NCBI GenBank assembly: GCA_030431085.1
Contig: JAUIJW010000119.1
Location: 1-7,281 of the forward strand
Direction of reading: 5' to 3'
From: Bacteroidia bacterium
GTDB taxonomy: Bacteria > Bacteroidota > Bacteroidia > Flavobacteriales > Flavobacteriaceae
Length of the DNA stretch: 7,281 nt
In this document: one piece after another, positions 1-5,986 of the stretch
How positions within the stretch are numbered: position 1 is the first letter of the stretch
Layout: the number at the start of each line of letters is the position of its first letter
Program-made: the position numbers and the translations under genes
Notes under the pieces: model-generated
What the model saw: only the letters and a program-made list of their open reading frames with translations
What the model was told of the DNA's origin: nothing
Databases searched by the model: none

Positions 1-264
1 TGGCATTAGGGCAAAAGACTATATACCCAAAAGATACAATTTATGTAAAGTATGATCTAAAAGCTGGATCAAAAAAAAAGAATACTAGCTATAGTTTGGG
101 AGGAGAAATAAAAAATGGAAAGTATATTGATCATGCAAAACAAGGAATAGCGTTTAACCTTAAAGATGAAGATAATAGAAGTATGCTATTGTTCTATGAT
201 AAAGAGAACAAACCAGATACTTTAGATATGGTTTATTTAAAAGCATATAAAACTTTAAATTTAA
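1..264 (+). repeat. Direct repeat, unit A (partner 707-970)
   Basis: Bases 1-264 match 707-970 at an offset of 706 bases with three substitutions (at 63, 95 and 200). Two are silent and one gives Ala/Ser. The repeat probably extends left beyond the window. High identity ends abruptly after 264. Confidence 0.9.
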
Positions 265-440
265 GGGAAATTAGAAAAAAGCATAATGAATGGATTGATA
301 GAAAATTTAAGAAATCTAAATATAAACCATATAACAGTTATTTTAACTCTTCATTTGTTACATACTTAATAGAGGAGATTTCAAAAGAGCAATTTGTCAT
401 TTACCCTGTTATTTGGCGTAGCGAGGGGGCTATAGATTAA
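1..440 (+). CDS. Partial small exported protein, putative immunity protein (copy 1, 5' end outside window)
   Basis: The reading frame enters from the left edge (first complete codon at base 3) and stops with TAA at 438-440. About 145 residues are visible. The first residues, ALGQKT, match the signal-peptide cleavage region of the second copy at 658-1137, so only about 17-18 N-terminal residues should be missing. A start at the internal ATG at 96 would remove a region that is conserved with copy 2, so I treat the frame as open at the 5' edge. Bases 1-264 match 707-970 with three differences, one of which changes an amino acid (Ala/Ser). After that a variable stretch (LREIRKKHNEW onward) differs completely from copy 2, and the end (TYLIEEISKEQFVIYPVIW) is similar again. 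I do not recognise a named family. An immunity protein for an upstream secreted toxin is inferred from the tandem arrangement and the export signal; a generic secreted protein is the alternative. Confidence 0.7.
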   Translation, partial: ALGQKTIYPKDTIYVKYDLKAGSKKKNTSYSLGGEIKNGKYIDHAKQGIAFNLKDEDNRSMLLFYDKENKPDTLDMVYLKAYKTLNLREIRKKHNEWIDRKFKKSKYKPYNSYFNSSFVTYLIEEISKEQFVIYPVIWRSEGAID

Positions 441-458
441 TTAAATGATGAAATTAAT

Positions 459-671
459 ATGTACCAACAAATGGCAGAACACTATAGAGATGTAGTGAAA
501 CAGGCACTAACAGATTATGACCCCACCTTAACAGAAGCTCAAAAAGAAGCTTTATCTTGGTTAGGGTTAAATGAGGCCAATATTGTAGCATGGCAAAATT
601 ATACTAATAAAGATACTGTAGAGGATACATTGACCCATATAAAAAACACCTACCCTAATGGATGCCATTAA
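459..671 (+). CDS. Short orphan ORF, probable C-terminal tip of a polymorphic toxin (remnant)
   Basis: This 70-residue frame runs from ATG 459 to TAA 671 and has no signal peptide or membrane segment. It begins MYQQMAEHYRDVV and ends in NTYPNGCH; it appears mostly helical and acidic. The same frame is open back to 441, directly after the stop codon of copy 1, so the ATG may be an internal Met of what was a longer protein. From memory, similar helices with a Q/H-x-M-A-x-x-Y pattern occur at the C-terminal ends of large secreted or Rhs-type proteins in Flavobacteriia; I could not verify this. Its last 14 bases overlap the start of the following gene, as is common for toxin-immunity pairs. It probably is a non-functional tip left by duplication or recombination, though a genuine small protein cannot be excluded. 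Confidence 0.5.
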   Translation: MYQQMAEHYRDVVKQALTDYDPTLTEAQKEALSWLGLNEANIVAWQNYTNKDTVEDTLTHIKNTYPNGCH

Positions 672-1137
672 AACATTACGATTATTAATTATTTTAATGC
701 CGTTTATGGCATTAGGGCAAAAGACTATATACCCAAAAGATACAATTTATGTAAAGTATGATCTAAAATCTGGATCAAAAAAAAAGAATACTAGCTATAG
801 CTTGGGAGGAGAAATAAAAAATGGAAAGTATATTGATCATGCAAAACAAGGAATAGCGTTTAACCTTAAAGATGAAGATAATAGAAGTATGCTATTGTTC
901 TATGACAAAGAGAACAAACCAGATACTTTAGATATGGTTTATTTAAAAGCATATAAAACTTTAAATTTAAAAAAAATAGATAGAAAAGAAAGACAATATT
1001 ACAAGAATAGGTTTGGAAGATACCCATGGATTAAAAATAAGAATGGTGTTTTTCAAACGTATTTAATAGAGGTAATTTCAAAAGAGCAATTTGTCATTTA
1101 TCCTGTAATTTGGCGTAATGAAGGTACTATAGATTAA
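658..1137 (+). CDS. Small exported protein, putative immunity protein (copy 2)
   Basis: This is a complete 159-residue protein. Residues 1-20 form a typical signal peptide: a short charged start (MDAIKTLR), a hydrophobic core (LLIILMPFMA) and an ALG|Q cleavage site. There is no lipobox Cys, so a soluble periplasmic or secreted location is expected. The mature part is rich in Lys and Asp with a YPKDTIYVKYDLKSG start. Residues to about 105 are almost identical to copy 1, residues about 106-135 are unrelated in sequence and three residues shorter, and the final 26 residues are similar again. ATG 658 lies inside the last codons of the preceding toxin-tip frame with no clear ribosome site, which suggests translational coupling. 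The TAA lies three bases from the end of the convergent methyltransferase gene. I do not recognise a named family; the immunity role is inferred from context. Confidence 0.75.
   Translation: MDAIKTLRLLIILMPFMALGQKTIYPKDTIYVKYDLKSGSKKKNTSYSLGGEIKNGKYIDHAKQGIAFNLKDEDNRSMLLFYDKENKPDTLDMVYLKAYKTLNLKKIDRKERQYYKNRFGRYPWIKNKNGVFQTYLIEVISKEQFVIYPVIWRNEGTID
707..970 (+). repeat. Direct repeat, unit B (partner 1-264)
   Basis: This is the second copy of the repeat at 1-264. The 3' ends of the two genes (about 359-440 and 1056-1137) are also related, with roughly a dozen differences, at an offset of 697 because copy 2 has lost or copy 1 has gained nine bases in the variable stretch. Confidence 0.9.
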
Positions 1138-1140
1138 TTT

Positions 1141-1902
1141 TTACTTAAAACACACCGGTAAAATTTCACCTTTGGCAAGGCGATATTTGTCAATCATATC
1201 GTCACTTAGTTTTGTAGAAAAATCAACTTCTTTAACTTGAAAACCTACGTGTCTTAGTCGGTTAAAATAATCTTTACCATAGACTCTAACATGGTCATAT
1301 TGTCCAAAATGTTGTGCTCTTTCTTCTGGAGAGGTAATGCTAAAATCTTCGTAGGTATGGTCTAAATTAATGTCTTGAGGTACTTGAAAGATACCCCAAC
1401 CACCAGATTTTAATACACGATACAATTCGTGCATTGCTTTGTTATCGTCTTCAATATGCTCTAAAACGTGGTTGCAAAACACCACATCAAATTCGTTGTT
1501 TTGAAATGGCAAGTTTAAAATATCAGCTTTGACATCTACAATAGGTGAGTACAAATCGGCCGTAGTATAGTCTAGGTTAGGTTGTTTTTTAAACAGATCT
1601 AAAAAGCATTGTTCTGGCGCCATATGTAGCACCTTAAGTGGGGTGGTAAAAAAGTTGGTTTCGTTTTGTAAATACAGCCACATTAAACGATGACGTTCTA
1701 GTGATAGGGTGCTTGGAGATAGTACATTAGGTCTTTGTATGCCATAACCATAGGGTAAAAATTTTTTAAAACTTTTACCATCAATAGGGTCTGTATACTT
1801 AGTGCCTTTAAGGTAAGTCGCTAAAATAGGTCTTGCCCAATAGCTCATTTTAATGAGATAAGGTCTGGGTATGGTGTTTAAGATAAGTTTAAATAACTTC
1901 AT
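1141..1902 (-). CDS. Class I SAM-dependent methyltransferase
   Basis: The protein is 253 residues from ATG 1902. It has a Methyltransf_11-like Rossmann core: motif I VLHMAPE at about 91-97 (a non-glycine version of the usual GxGxG loop), acidic residue D116 at the end of strand 2, the ADILNLPF segment at 126-133, FDVVFCNHVLEHIEDD at 138-153 and LKSGGWGIFQVP at 164-175. These show SAM binding; the substrate cannot be read from the sequence. Before the core, residues 61-78 read LSPSTLSLERHRLMWLYL; related methyltransferases often carry a CPxC zinc-ribbon here, and the Cys are absent. A longer frame to 1950 exists, but it would lie inside map and add an unrelated MKKMSLEQN extension. ATG 1902 begins four bases after the map stop, so the two genes are probably co-transcribed. 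It is probably cytoplasmic. The gene ends three bases from the convergent small exported protein gene. Confidence 0.85.
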   Translation of the reverse strand: MKLFKLILNTIPRPYLIKMSYWARPILATYLKGTKYTDPIDGKSFKKFLPYGYGIQRPNVLSPSTLSLERHRLMWLYLQNETNFFTTPLKVLHMAPEQCFLDLFKKQPNLDYTTADLYSPIVDVKADILNLPFQNNEFDVVFCNHVLEHIEDDNKAMHELYRVLKSGGWGIFQVPQDINLDHTYEDFSITSPEERAQHFGQYDHVRVYGKDYFNRLRHVGFQVKEVDFSTKLSDDMIDKYRLAKGEILPVCFK

Positions 1903-1906
1903 AAAA

Positions 1907-2728
1907 TTAACTCGCCACCAAGGGTTTTGCTCTAAACTCATCTTCTTCATTAGAAGTGATTCCTAAAGCGTTATAGATGTATTGAAATGTTGATAATAAT
2001 TCCGGTTTACCGTTAACAATAGCCACATCGTGTTCAAAATGTGCACTGGGTTTTCTGTCGGCCGTTAAAATAGTCCAACCATCTTTTAACTGGTTAATGC
2101 GATGAGTACCTAAGTTAATCATAGGTTCAATAGCCACTACCATACCTTCTTTAAACTTTTTACCGCGCCCTCTTCTGCCATAATTCGGCATTTCTGGATC
2201 TTCATGCATTTCTCTACCTAAACCATGACCAACCAGTTCTCGTACTACCCCATAACCATGTTTTTCTGTATACTGTTGGATGGCAAACCCAACATCACCT
2301 ACACGATTACCGGCTCTAAATTCTCTAATGCCAATATAGAGGCTTTCTTTAGTAATTTGTAATAACTTTTTGGTGTCATCGGGCACTTCGCCTACTTCGA
2401 ATGTATAAGCGTGATCGCCATAAAATCCATTTTTAAGGGCGCCACAATCTACAGAAATAATATCTCCTTCTTGTAGAGGTTCTTTGTTAGGAATACCATG
2501 AACGATTTGTTCGTTCGGACTCATACATAGGGTGTTAGGAAAATCATATAATCCTAAAAATCCAGGTATGGCACCATGATCTCTAATATGTTCTTCTGCA
2601 ATTTTATCTAACTCTAAAGTGCTAATACCGGGTTTAATGGCCTTAGCCACTTCTCCTAATGTTTTAGAAACAATTAAAGCGCTTTCACGCATTAACTCAA
2701 TTTCTTCTGCCGTTTTTATCTGTATCAT
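1907..2728 (-). CDS. map: Type I methionine aminopeptidase
   Basis: MetAP removes the N-terminal Met from new proteins in the cytoplasm and is usually essential. The 273 residues cover the whole pita-bread fold with no zinc-finger extension, as expected for a type I bacterial enzyme. All metal ligands are present: D94 (SVDCG), D105 (YGDHAYTF), H168 (LVGHGLG), E201 (AIEPM) and E232 (FEHDVAI). The catalytic-site His residues H77 (IVHGIP) and H175 (MHEDP) are also there. The protein has a C-terminal tail of about 25 residues beyond the last fold segment, ending in KPLVAS, which is longer than in E. coli MetAP. ATG 2728 fits the family start (MIQIKTAEEIELMRES). A Bacteroidota -7 motif lies just upstream, and the methyltransferase gene follows after four bases. 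Confidence 0.97.
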   Translation of the reverse strand: MIQIKTAEEIELMRESALIVSKTLGEVAKAIKPGISTLELDKIAEEHIRDHGAIPGFLGLYDFPNTLCMSPNEQIVHGIPNKEPLQEGDIISVDCGALKNGFYGDHAYTFEVGEVPDDTKKLLQITKESLYIGIREFRAGNRVGDVGFAIQQYTEKHGYGVVRELVGHGLGREMHEDPEMPNYGRRGRGKKFKEGMVVAIEPMINLGTHRINQLKDGWTILTADRKPSAHFEHDVAIVNGKPELLSTFQYIYNALGITSNEEDEFRAKPLVAS

Positions 2729-2747
2729 GGCAATAAATTTTAAGGCA

Positions 2748-2755
2748 CAAAGATA
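2748..2755 (-). promoter_or_regulatory. Putative -7 promoter element of map
   Basis: On the - strand the sequence reads TATCTTTG, an exact fit to the Bacteroidota -7 motif TAnnTTTG. It is 19 bases upstream of the map ATG. The -33 position is only T-rich (GTTT), so this half is weak. Transcription would begin about 10-15 bases before the ATG, giving a very short leader for the map-methyltransferase operon. Confidence 0.5.
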
Positions 2756-2815
2756 CCATAAAAATTAAAAGTAAAAACGGTAAAAATTAAACTAAAAGGA
2801 TAAGGTATAAGGCGG

Positions 2816-3244
2816 TTAATCACCTTTTTTTAGAAAACCAAATAATCCTTTTTTTTGTTTTTGATTCTCTGGTTTTTGTGTTTTAAGTAGTTGTTGATAA
2901 ATCTCACCCCAACCTAATAAACCACCTACATTTCTATCATCAATAAAAACATCAGCATTAATTTTTCTACTTACGCTGCCATTAAACACTTCTTCTGGGT
3001 AGCTATTATTGATGGCATAGAATTCTAAGCCATTTTTTTTGCAAAATGCTACGGCTTCATCTAATTTACTACCATGTCTATAGGTCCAAAGAATTAAACG
3101 ATGTCCTTTGTCTTGTAGCTCTTTTAAAGTTTCGAAAGCAAATATTTTAGGCGAACCAATACCTGGGTAACGATCTTCTACGATGGTTCCATCAAAGTCG
3201 ACAGCTATAATTAACGAGTTTTTGGGTAATGGTTTTTTCATCAT
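2816..3244 (-). CDS. Small cap-less HAD-superfamily hydrolase-like protein
   Basis: The protein is 142 residues from ATG 3244. HAD motifs are visible: motif I DFDGT (D16, D18) with the nucleophile Asp and the acid/base Asp, motif II in LILWTYR (T54), a Lys before the last strand (K94 in SRKINAD), and motif IV FIDDRN (D102, D103) for Mg2+. There is no room for a cap domain, so it resembles small Bacteroidota HAD proteins of the BT0820 kind, whose substrates I do not know. The tail (KPENQKQKKGLFGFLKKGD) is basic and has a short amphipathic end. A GTG at 3250 would add two residues, but it is the final G of a promoter -7 motif, so ATG 3244 or ATG 3241 is the better start. It lies upstream of map on the same strand, with an 87-base gap containing map's own promoter motif. 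Confidence 0.8.
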   Translation of the reverse strand: MMKKPLPKNSLIIAVDFDGTIVEDRYPGIGSPKIFAFETLKELQDKGHRLILWTYRHGSKLDEAVAFCKKNGLEFYAINNSYPEEVFNGSVSRKINADVFIDDRNVGGLLGWGEIYQQLLKTQKPENQKQKKGLFGFLKKGD

Positions 3245-3249
3245 AATCA

Positions 3250-3279
3250 CAAAGCTAACAAATTTTATAAGTCTTACAA
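3250..3279 (-). promoter_or_regulatory. Putative promoter of the HAD gene
   Basis: Read on the - strand, TTG at 3279-3277 is followed after 19 bases by TAGCTTTG at 3257-3250, fitting the Bacteroidota pattern TTG-N19-TAnnTTTG. The start of transcription would fall at about 3243-3246, at or next to the ATG codons at 3244 and 3241, so the transcript may be leaderless or nearly so. Confidence 0.55.
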
Positions 3280-3297
3280 CTTAATTGATAAGGAGAA

Positions 3298-3305
3298 TAA
3301 TTTTG
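3298..3305 (+). promoter_or_regulatory. Weak candidate -7 element ahead of the small frame at 3317
   Basis: TAATTTTG fits TAnnTTTG, but the expected -33 region has only CTTAC about 21 bases upstream. If used, the transcript would begin near 3310, a few bases before ATG 3317. Confidence 0.2.
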
Positions 3306-3316
3306 GTGAATTGAGG

Positions 3317-3406
3317 ATGAAAAAGAATATCAGTTTTAGCGGACTCATTAAGAATGGCATGACCAAGGAAGGCTATCATCTTTACAGAGAAATACAACCT
3401 CACTAA
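3317..3406 (+). CDS. Possible 29-residue ORF of unknown function
   Basis: A frame from ATG 3317 to TAA 3406 encodes a basic peptide beginning MKKNISFSGLIKNG and ending YREIQPH. The stretch is clearly richer in G and C than the bases on either side, which is why I list it. It has no signal peptide and I recognise no family. The same bases are also open on the opposite strand, so it could be a remnant of an older gene or chance. The rest of the 3245-3502 spacer holds the HAD and receptor promoters and an inverted repeat. Confidence 0.2.
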   Translation: MKKNISFSGLIKNGMTKEGYHLYREIQPH

Positions 3407-3499
3407 TTTTATTTAGAATTATTAAAAATAACTTTGTCAAATCAAACTAAGTTGATATTTTTGCATCAGTATTGTAATTTAAAATAATTCTAAATAAAA
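3407..3499. repeat. 17-bp perfect inverted repeat flanking the receptor promoter
   Basis: The left arm at 3407-3423 (TTTTATTTAGAATTATT) is the exact reverse complement of the right arm at 3483-3499. The arms are 59 bases apart and extend to 19 of 20 matches if widened to 3404-3423 and 3483-3502. They enclose the promoter of the TonB-dependent receptor, and the right arm ends three bases before its ATG. Each arm contains a TTTAGA/TCTAAA half-site, so they might be regulator binding sites, or they might be recombination sites of an invertible segment. Confidence 0.8.
3433..3463 (+). promoter_or_regulatory. Promoter of the TonB-dependent receptor
   Basis: TTTG at 3433-3436 is followed by 19 bases and then TATTTTTG at 3456-3463, an excellent fit to the Bacteroidota promoter. 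Transcription should start near 3468-3470, giving a leader of about 33-35 bases that is A/T-rich and has no Shine-Dalgarno sequence. The TAACTTTG at 3429-3436 also fits a -7 motif, but it has only a T-rich stretch at its -33 position. Confidence 0.7.
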
Positions 3500-3502
3500 A
3501 TA

Positions 3503-5929
3503 ATGAAAAAATTACTATTCCCTTTAACTTTGTTTTTGTTAACACAGTGGGGTTTTGCTCAAGGTGGTTCTGTAAGTGGAACAATAATAGATATAAATCA
3601 GTCACCACTTTTAGGTGTAAATGTGCATTTGTTGAATACCGCCAAAGGTGTTCAAACTAATGAAGATGGCGTTTTCGAAATTCGAAATATCGAGGCTGGA
3701 GAATTTAAACTATCCATTTCTTATGTGGGTTATAAATCCAAAGAAATTACAATTTCAATTATAGGAGGGCAACATTTAGATTTAGATTTGATAACCCTTT
3801 ATGAAGGTAATGAAATTTTAAATGAAGTGGTGATTAATGGTGATCGTACCAATAAATTTTCCAGAAAGAAAACAGCTTATGTAGCAAAATTGCCATTAAA
3901 GGATATCGAAAATACGCAGGTTTACAGTACAATAACCAATGAACTTTTGCAATCCCAAGTGGTTACAAGTTTTGATGATGCTTTAAAAAATGCTACAGGA
4001 GTAGAACAACTATGGGCGTCAACAGGTCGTGGTGGAGATGGAGCAGGGTATTATTCTCTTAGAGGTTTCTCGGTACAACCACAATTGGTTAATGGTTTAC
4101 CAGGATTAACTAACGGAACCATAAACCCTGCGAATATTGAACGAATTGAGGTTTTAAAAGGGCCCTCGGCCACCTTATTTGGTAATGCAGTAAGCTCTTA
4201 TGGTGGACTTATTAATGTGGTTACTAAAAAACCGTATGTTGGTACGGGAGGAGAGTTGTCGTATACTGCAGGAAGCTATGGCTTAAATCAAATAGTTGGA
4301 GATTTTAATACCGCTTTAAGTAAAAAAGATAATTTGTATTTTAGGTTTAATACAGCCTATACTGCTGAACAGAGTTTCCAAGATGCAGGTTTTAGAAAAT
4401 CATTTTTTGTGGCTCCTTCATTATCTTATAAAGTAAATAATAGATTATCATTTTCGTTCTATGGCGAAATCACGCAAGCAGAACAAACCAATCCTACCTT
4501 CTTGTTCTTGAACCGAAGTGCACCTTCTGATGCTAAAAATTTAGACGAATTAGGTTATAATAATAAGTTGTCGTTTACAAGTAATGATTTAACTTTAGAG
4601 AATCCTACACAAAACTATAGGGTTGAGATGGATTATAAATTATCAGATAAATGGCAGTCGCAAACTCTACTCTCAAGAAGTTCTACTTCAACGAAAGGAT
4701 ACTATTCCTACTTGTATGACTATGGTATTTTGGGTAACAATACTTTTACTAGATTTATCAATAAGCAAAATGCAAATACAAAAACCTCAGATATCCAACA
4801 AAATTTTATTGGTGATTTCAAAATAGCGTCATTGCGAAATAGAGTGGTAATAGGTGTTGATTATTTTAATGAAACCCAAACCAATAACAGTACAGGATAC
4901 GCTTTTTATGGCAATGTTACTCCAGATGGAGGTTCAAATGGTGACAACCCATTTACACCTACTGTAGAAACCGATACTTATCCACTTTCTACCTCTGGTG
5001 TAGACGCAGCGCTGGCTTCGCAAGGAGTGAGTAATATAAAGTCTAAGTATGAGATTTATAGTTTGTATGCTTCTGATGTTTTAAATATTACAGAATACCT
5101 TTCTGCAATGGTAGGTTTACGTTTAGATCATTTTAATAATGAAGGAGATGTATCTACCGAAGATGATAATTATGATCAAACTACACTATCTCCAAAATTG
5201 GGATTATTGTTTCAACCTATTAAAGATAACTTATCAGTTTTTGCCAACTACCAAAATGGGTTTACTAACGTAGCACCACAAATGGTTGGAGACCTCAATG
5301 ATGGTCCGCAAACCCTAAAAACCTTTGATCCTGAGCAAGCAAATCAATTAGAATTTGGGGTAAAAACCAATCTCTTCAATAATAGACTTAATGCAACTGT
5401 GAGTTACTACGATATTAAAGTAACCGATCGTGTGATGACAGATCCATCATCGCCCTTTAATAAAATTCAAGGTGGTGAAGTGGTAAGTAAAGGTTTTGAA
5501 ATGGAAGTTAATGCCAATCCAATTAATGGCTTAAACATTAGAGCAGGATATAGTTTTAATGACAGTGAAACCACAGAAACAGATAATTTAGAAATACTTA
5601 ATAAAAGACCTCTTGAAGCTGGCCCTGAATCATTATATAATTTTTGGGCAAATTACGAATTACAAGAAGGTAAATTAGATGGCCTTGGTTTTGGCGTTGG
5701 ATTTAACGGTGCTAGCGAAAGTTTTGCGATTAACTACGCATCAACGGGTGAGTTTATCTTACCAAGTTACACTATTTTTAATGCTGCGGTTTATTATCAA
5801 GCTAATAAATATCGTATAGGATTAAAGCTTAATAATGCCTTTGATAAGGAGTATTATAAGGGGTGGACAACCATAAACCCACAACAACCAAGAGCTATAT
5901 TGGCAAATTTTTCATATAAATTTAACTAA
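3503..5929 (+). CDS. TonB-dependent siderophore receptor
   Basis: This is an 808-residue outer-membrane receptor that imports a ferric chelate using TonB/ExbBD energy. Residues 1-19 are a signal peptide (LLFPLTLFLLTQWGFA|Q). Residues about 22-105 form a carboxypeptidase-regulatory-like beta-sandwich (SVSGTIIDINQSPLLGVNV to LITLYEG), the extension common in Bacteroidota receptors. A TonB-box-like EVVIN is at 108-112. The plug covers about 140-245, with SLRGFSVQP (185-193), IERIEVLKGPSATLFG (212-227) and GGLINVVTKKP (234-244), as in FhuA/FpvA-type siderophore receptors. The rest is a 22-strand barrel with many alternating aromatic strands, ending in ANFSYKFN. Length is normal for the family with this extension. 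It is not SusC-like: no SusD partner follows. The next gene is a PepSY inner-membrane protein, which supports a siderophore rather than a glycan substrate. The exact siderophore cannot be told. Expression is probably iron-controlled, but no clear Fur box was found. Confidence 0.93.
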   Translation: MKKLLFPLTLFLLTQWGFAQGGSVSGTIIDINQSPLLGVNVHLLNTAKGVQTNEDGVFEIRNIEAGEFKLSISYVGYKSKEITISIIGGQHLDLDLITLYEGNEILNEVVINGDRTNKFSRKKTAYVAKLPLKDIENTQVYSTITNELLQSQVVTSFDDALKNATGVEQLWASTGRGGDGAGYYSLRGFSVQPQLVNGLPGLTNGTINPANIERIEVLKGPSATLFGNAVSSYGGLINVVTKKPYVGTGGELSYTAGSYGLNQIVGDFNTALSKKDNLYFRFNTAYTAEQSFQDAGFRKSFFVAPSLSYKVNNRLSFSFYGEITQAEQTNPTFLFLNRSAPSDAKNLDELGYNNKLSFTSNDLTLENPTQNYRVEMDYKLSDKWQSQTLLSRSSTSTKGYYSYLYDYGILGNNTFTRFINKQNANTKTSDIQQNFIGDFKIASLRNRVVIGVDYFNETQTNNSTGYAFYGNVTPDGGSNGDNPFTPTVETDTYPLSTSGVDAALASQGVSNIKSKYEIYSLYASDVLNITEYLSAMVGLRLDHFNNEGDVSTEDDNYDQTTLSPKLGLLFQPIKDNLSVFANYQNGFTNVAPQMVGDLNDGPQTLKTFDPEQANQLEFGVKTNLFNNRLNATVSYYDIKVTDRVMTDPSSPFNKIQGGEVVSKGFEMEVNANPINGLNIRAGYSFNDSETTETDNLEILNKRPLEAGPESLYNFWANYELQEGKLDGLGFGVGFNGASESFAINYASTGEFILPSYTIFNAAVYYQANKYRIGLKLNNAFDKEYYKGWTTINPQQPRAILANFSYKFN

Positions 5930-5945
5930 TATAACCAAACCGAGT

Positions 5946-5974
5946 AGAGCAACTTTTAAGAGAGTTGCTCTTTT
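5946..5974 (+). terminator. Hairpin plus T-run between receptor and PepSY genes
   Basis: AGAGCAACT (5946-5954) pairs perfectly with AGTTGCTCT (5963-5971) around an 8-base loop. The T-run TTTTAATT follows from 5971. This has the form of an intrinsic terminator, 16 bases after the receptor stop. No promoter motif was seen between it and the PepSY ATG, so it may act as a partial terminator that lowers downstream expression relative to the receptor. Confidence 0.7.
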
Positions 5975-5986
5975 AATTATGATAAA

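Noticed and set aside
96..440. Start of copy 1 at the internal ATG 96
   Set aside because: The sequence before it (1-95) is translated in frame and is nearly identical to the coding region of copy 2, so the gene begins left of the window.
1..1137. Insertion sequence or transposon as the cause of the tandem repeat
   Set aside because: No transposase, terminal inverted repeats or target-site duplication is visible; the repeat boundaries coincide with gene segments instead.
1903..1950. Upstream extension of the methyltransferase to a start at 1950 (16 more residues)
   Set aside because: It would overlap map by 44 bases and adds a sequence that does not look like the family start; ATG 1902 follows the map stop by four bases.
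3429..3436. TAACTTTG as the main -7 element of the receptor promoter
   Set aside because: Its -33 region is poor, whereas its own TTTG makes an ideal -33 for TATTTTTG at 3456-3463.
4623..4826. A 67-residue frame on the + strand inside the receptor gene
   Set aside because: It is an out-of-phase shadow of the receptor, which is intact and has clear domain motifs through this stretch.
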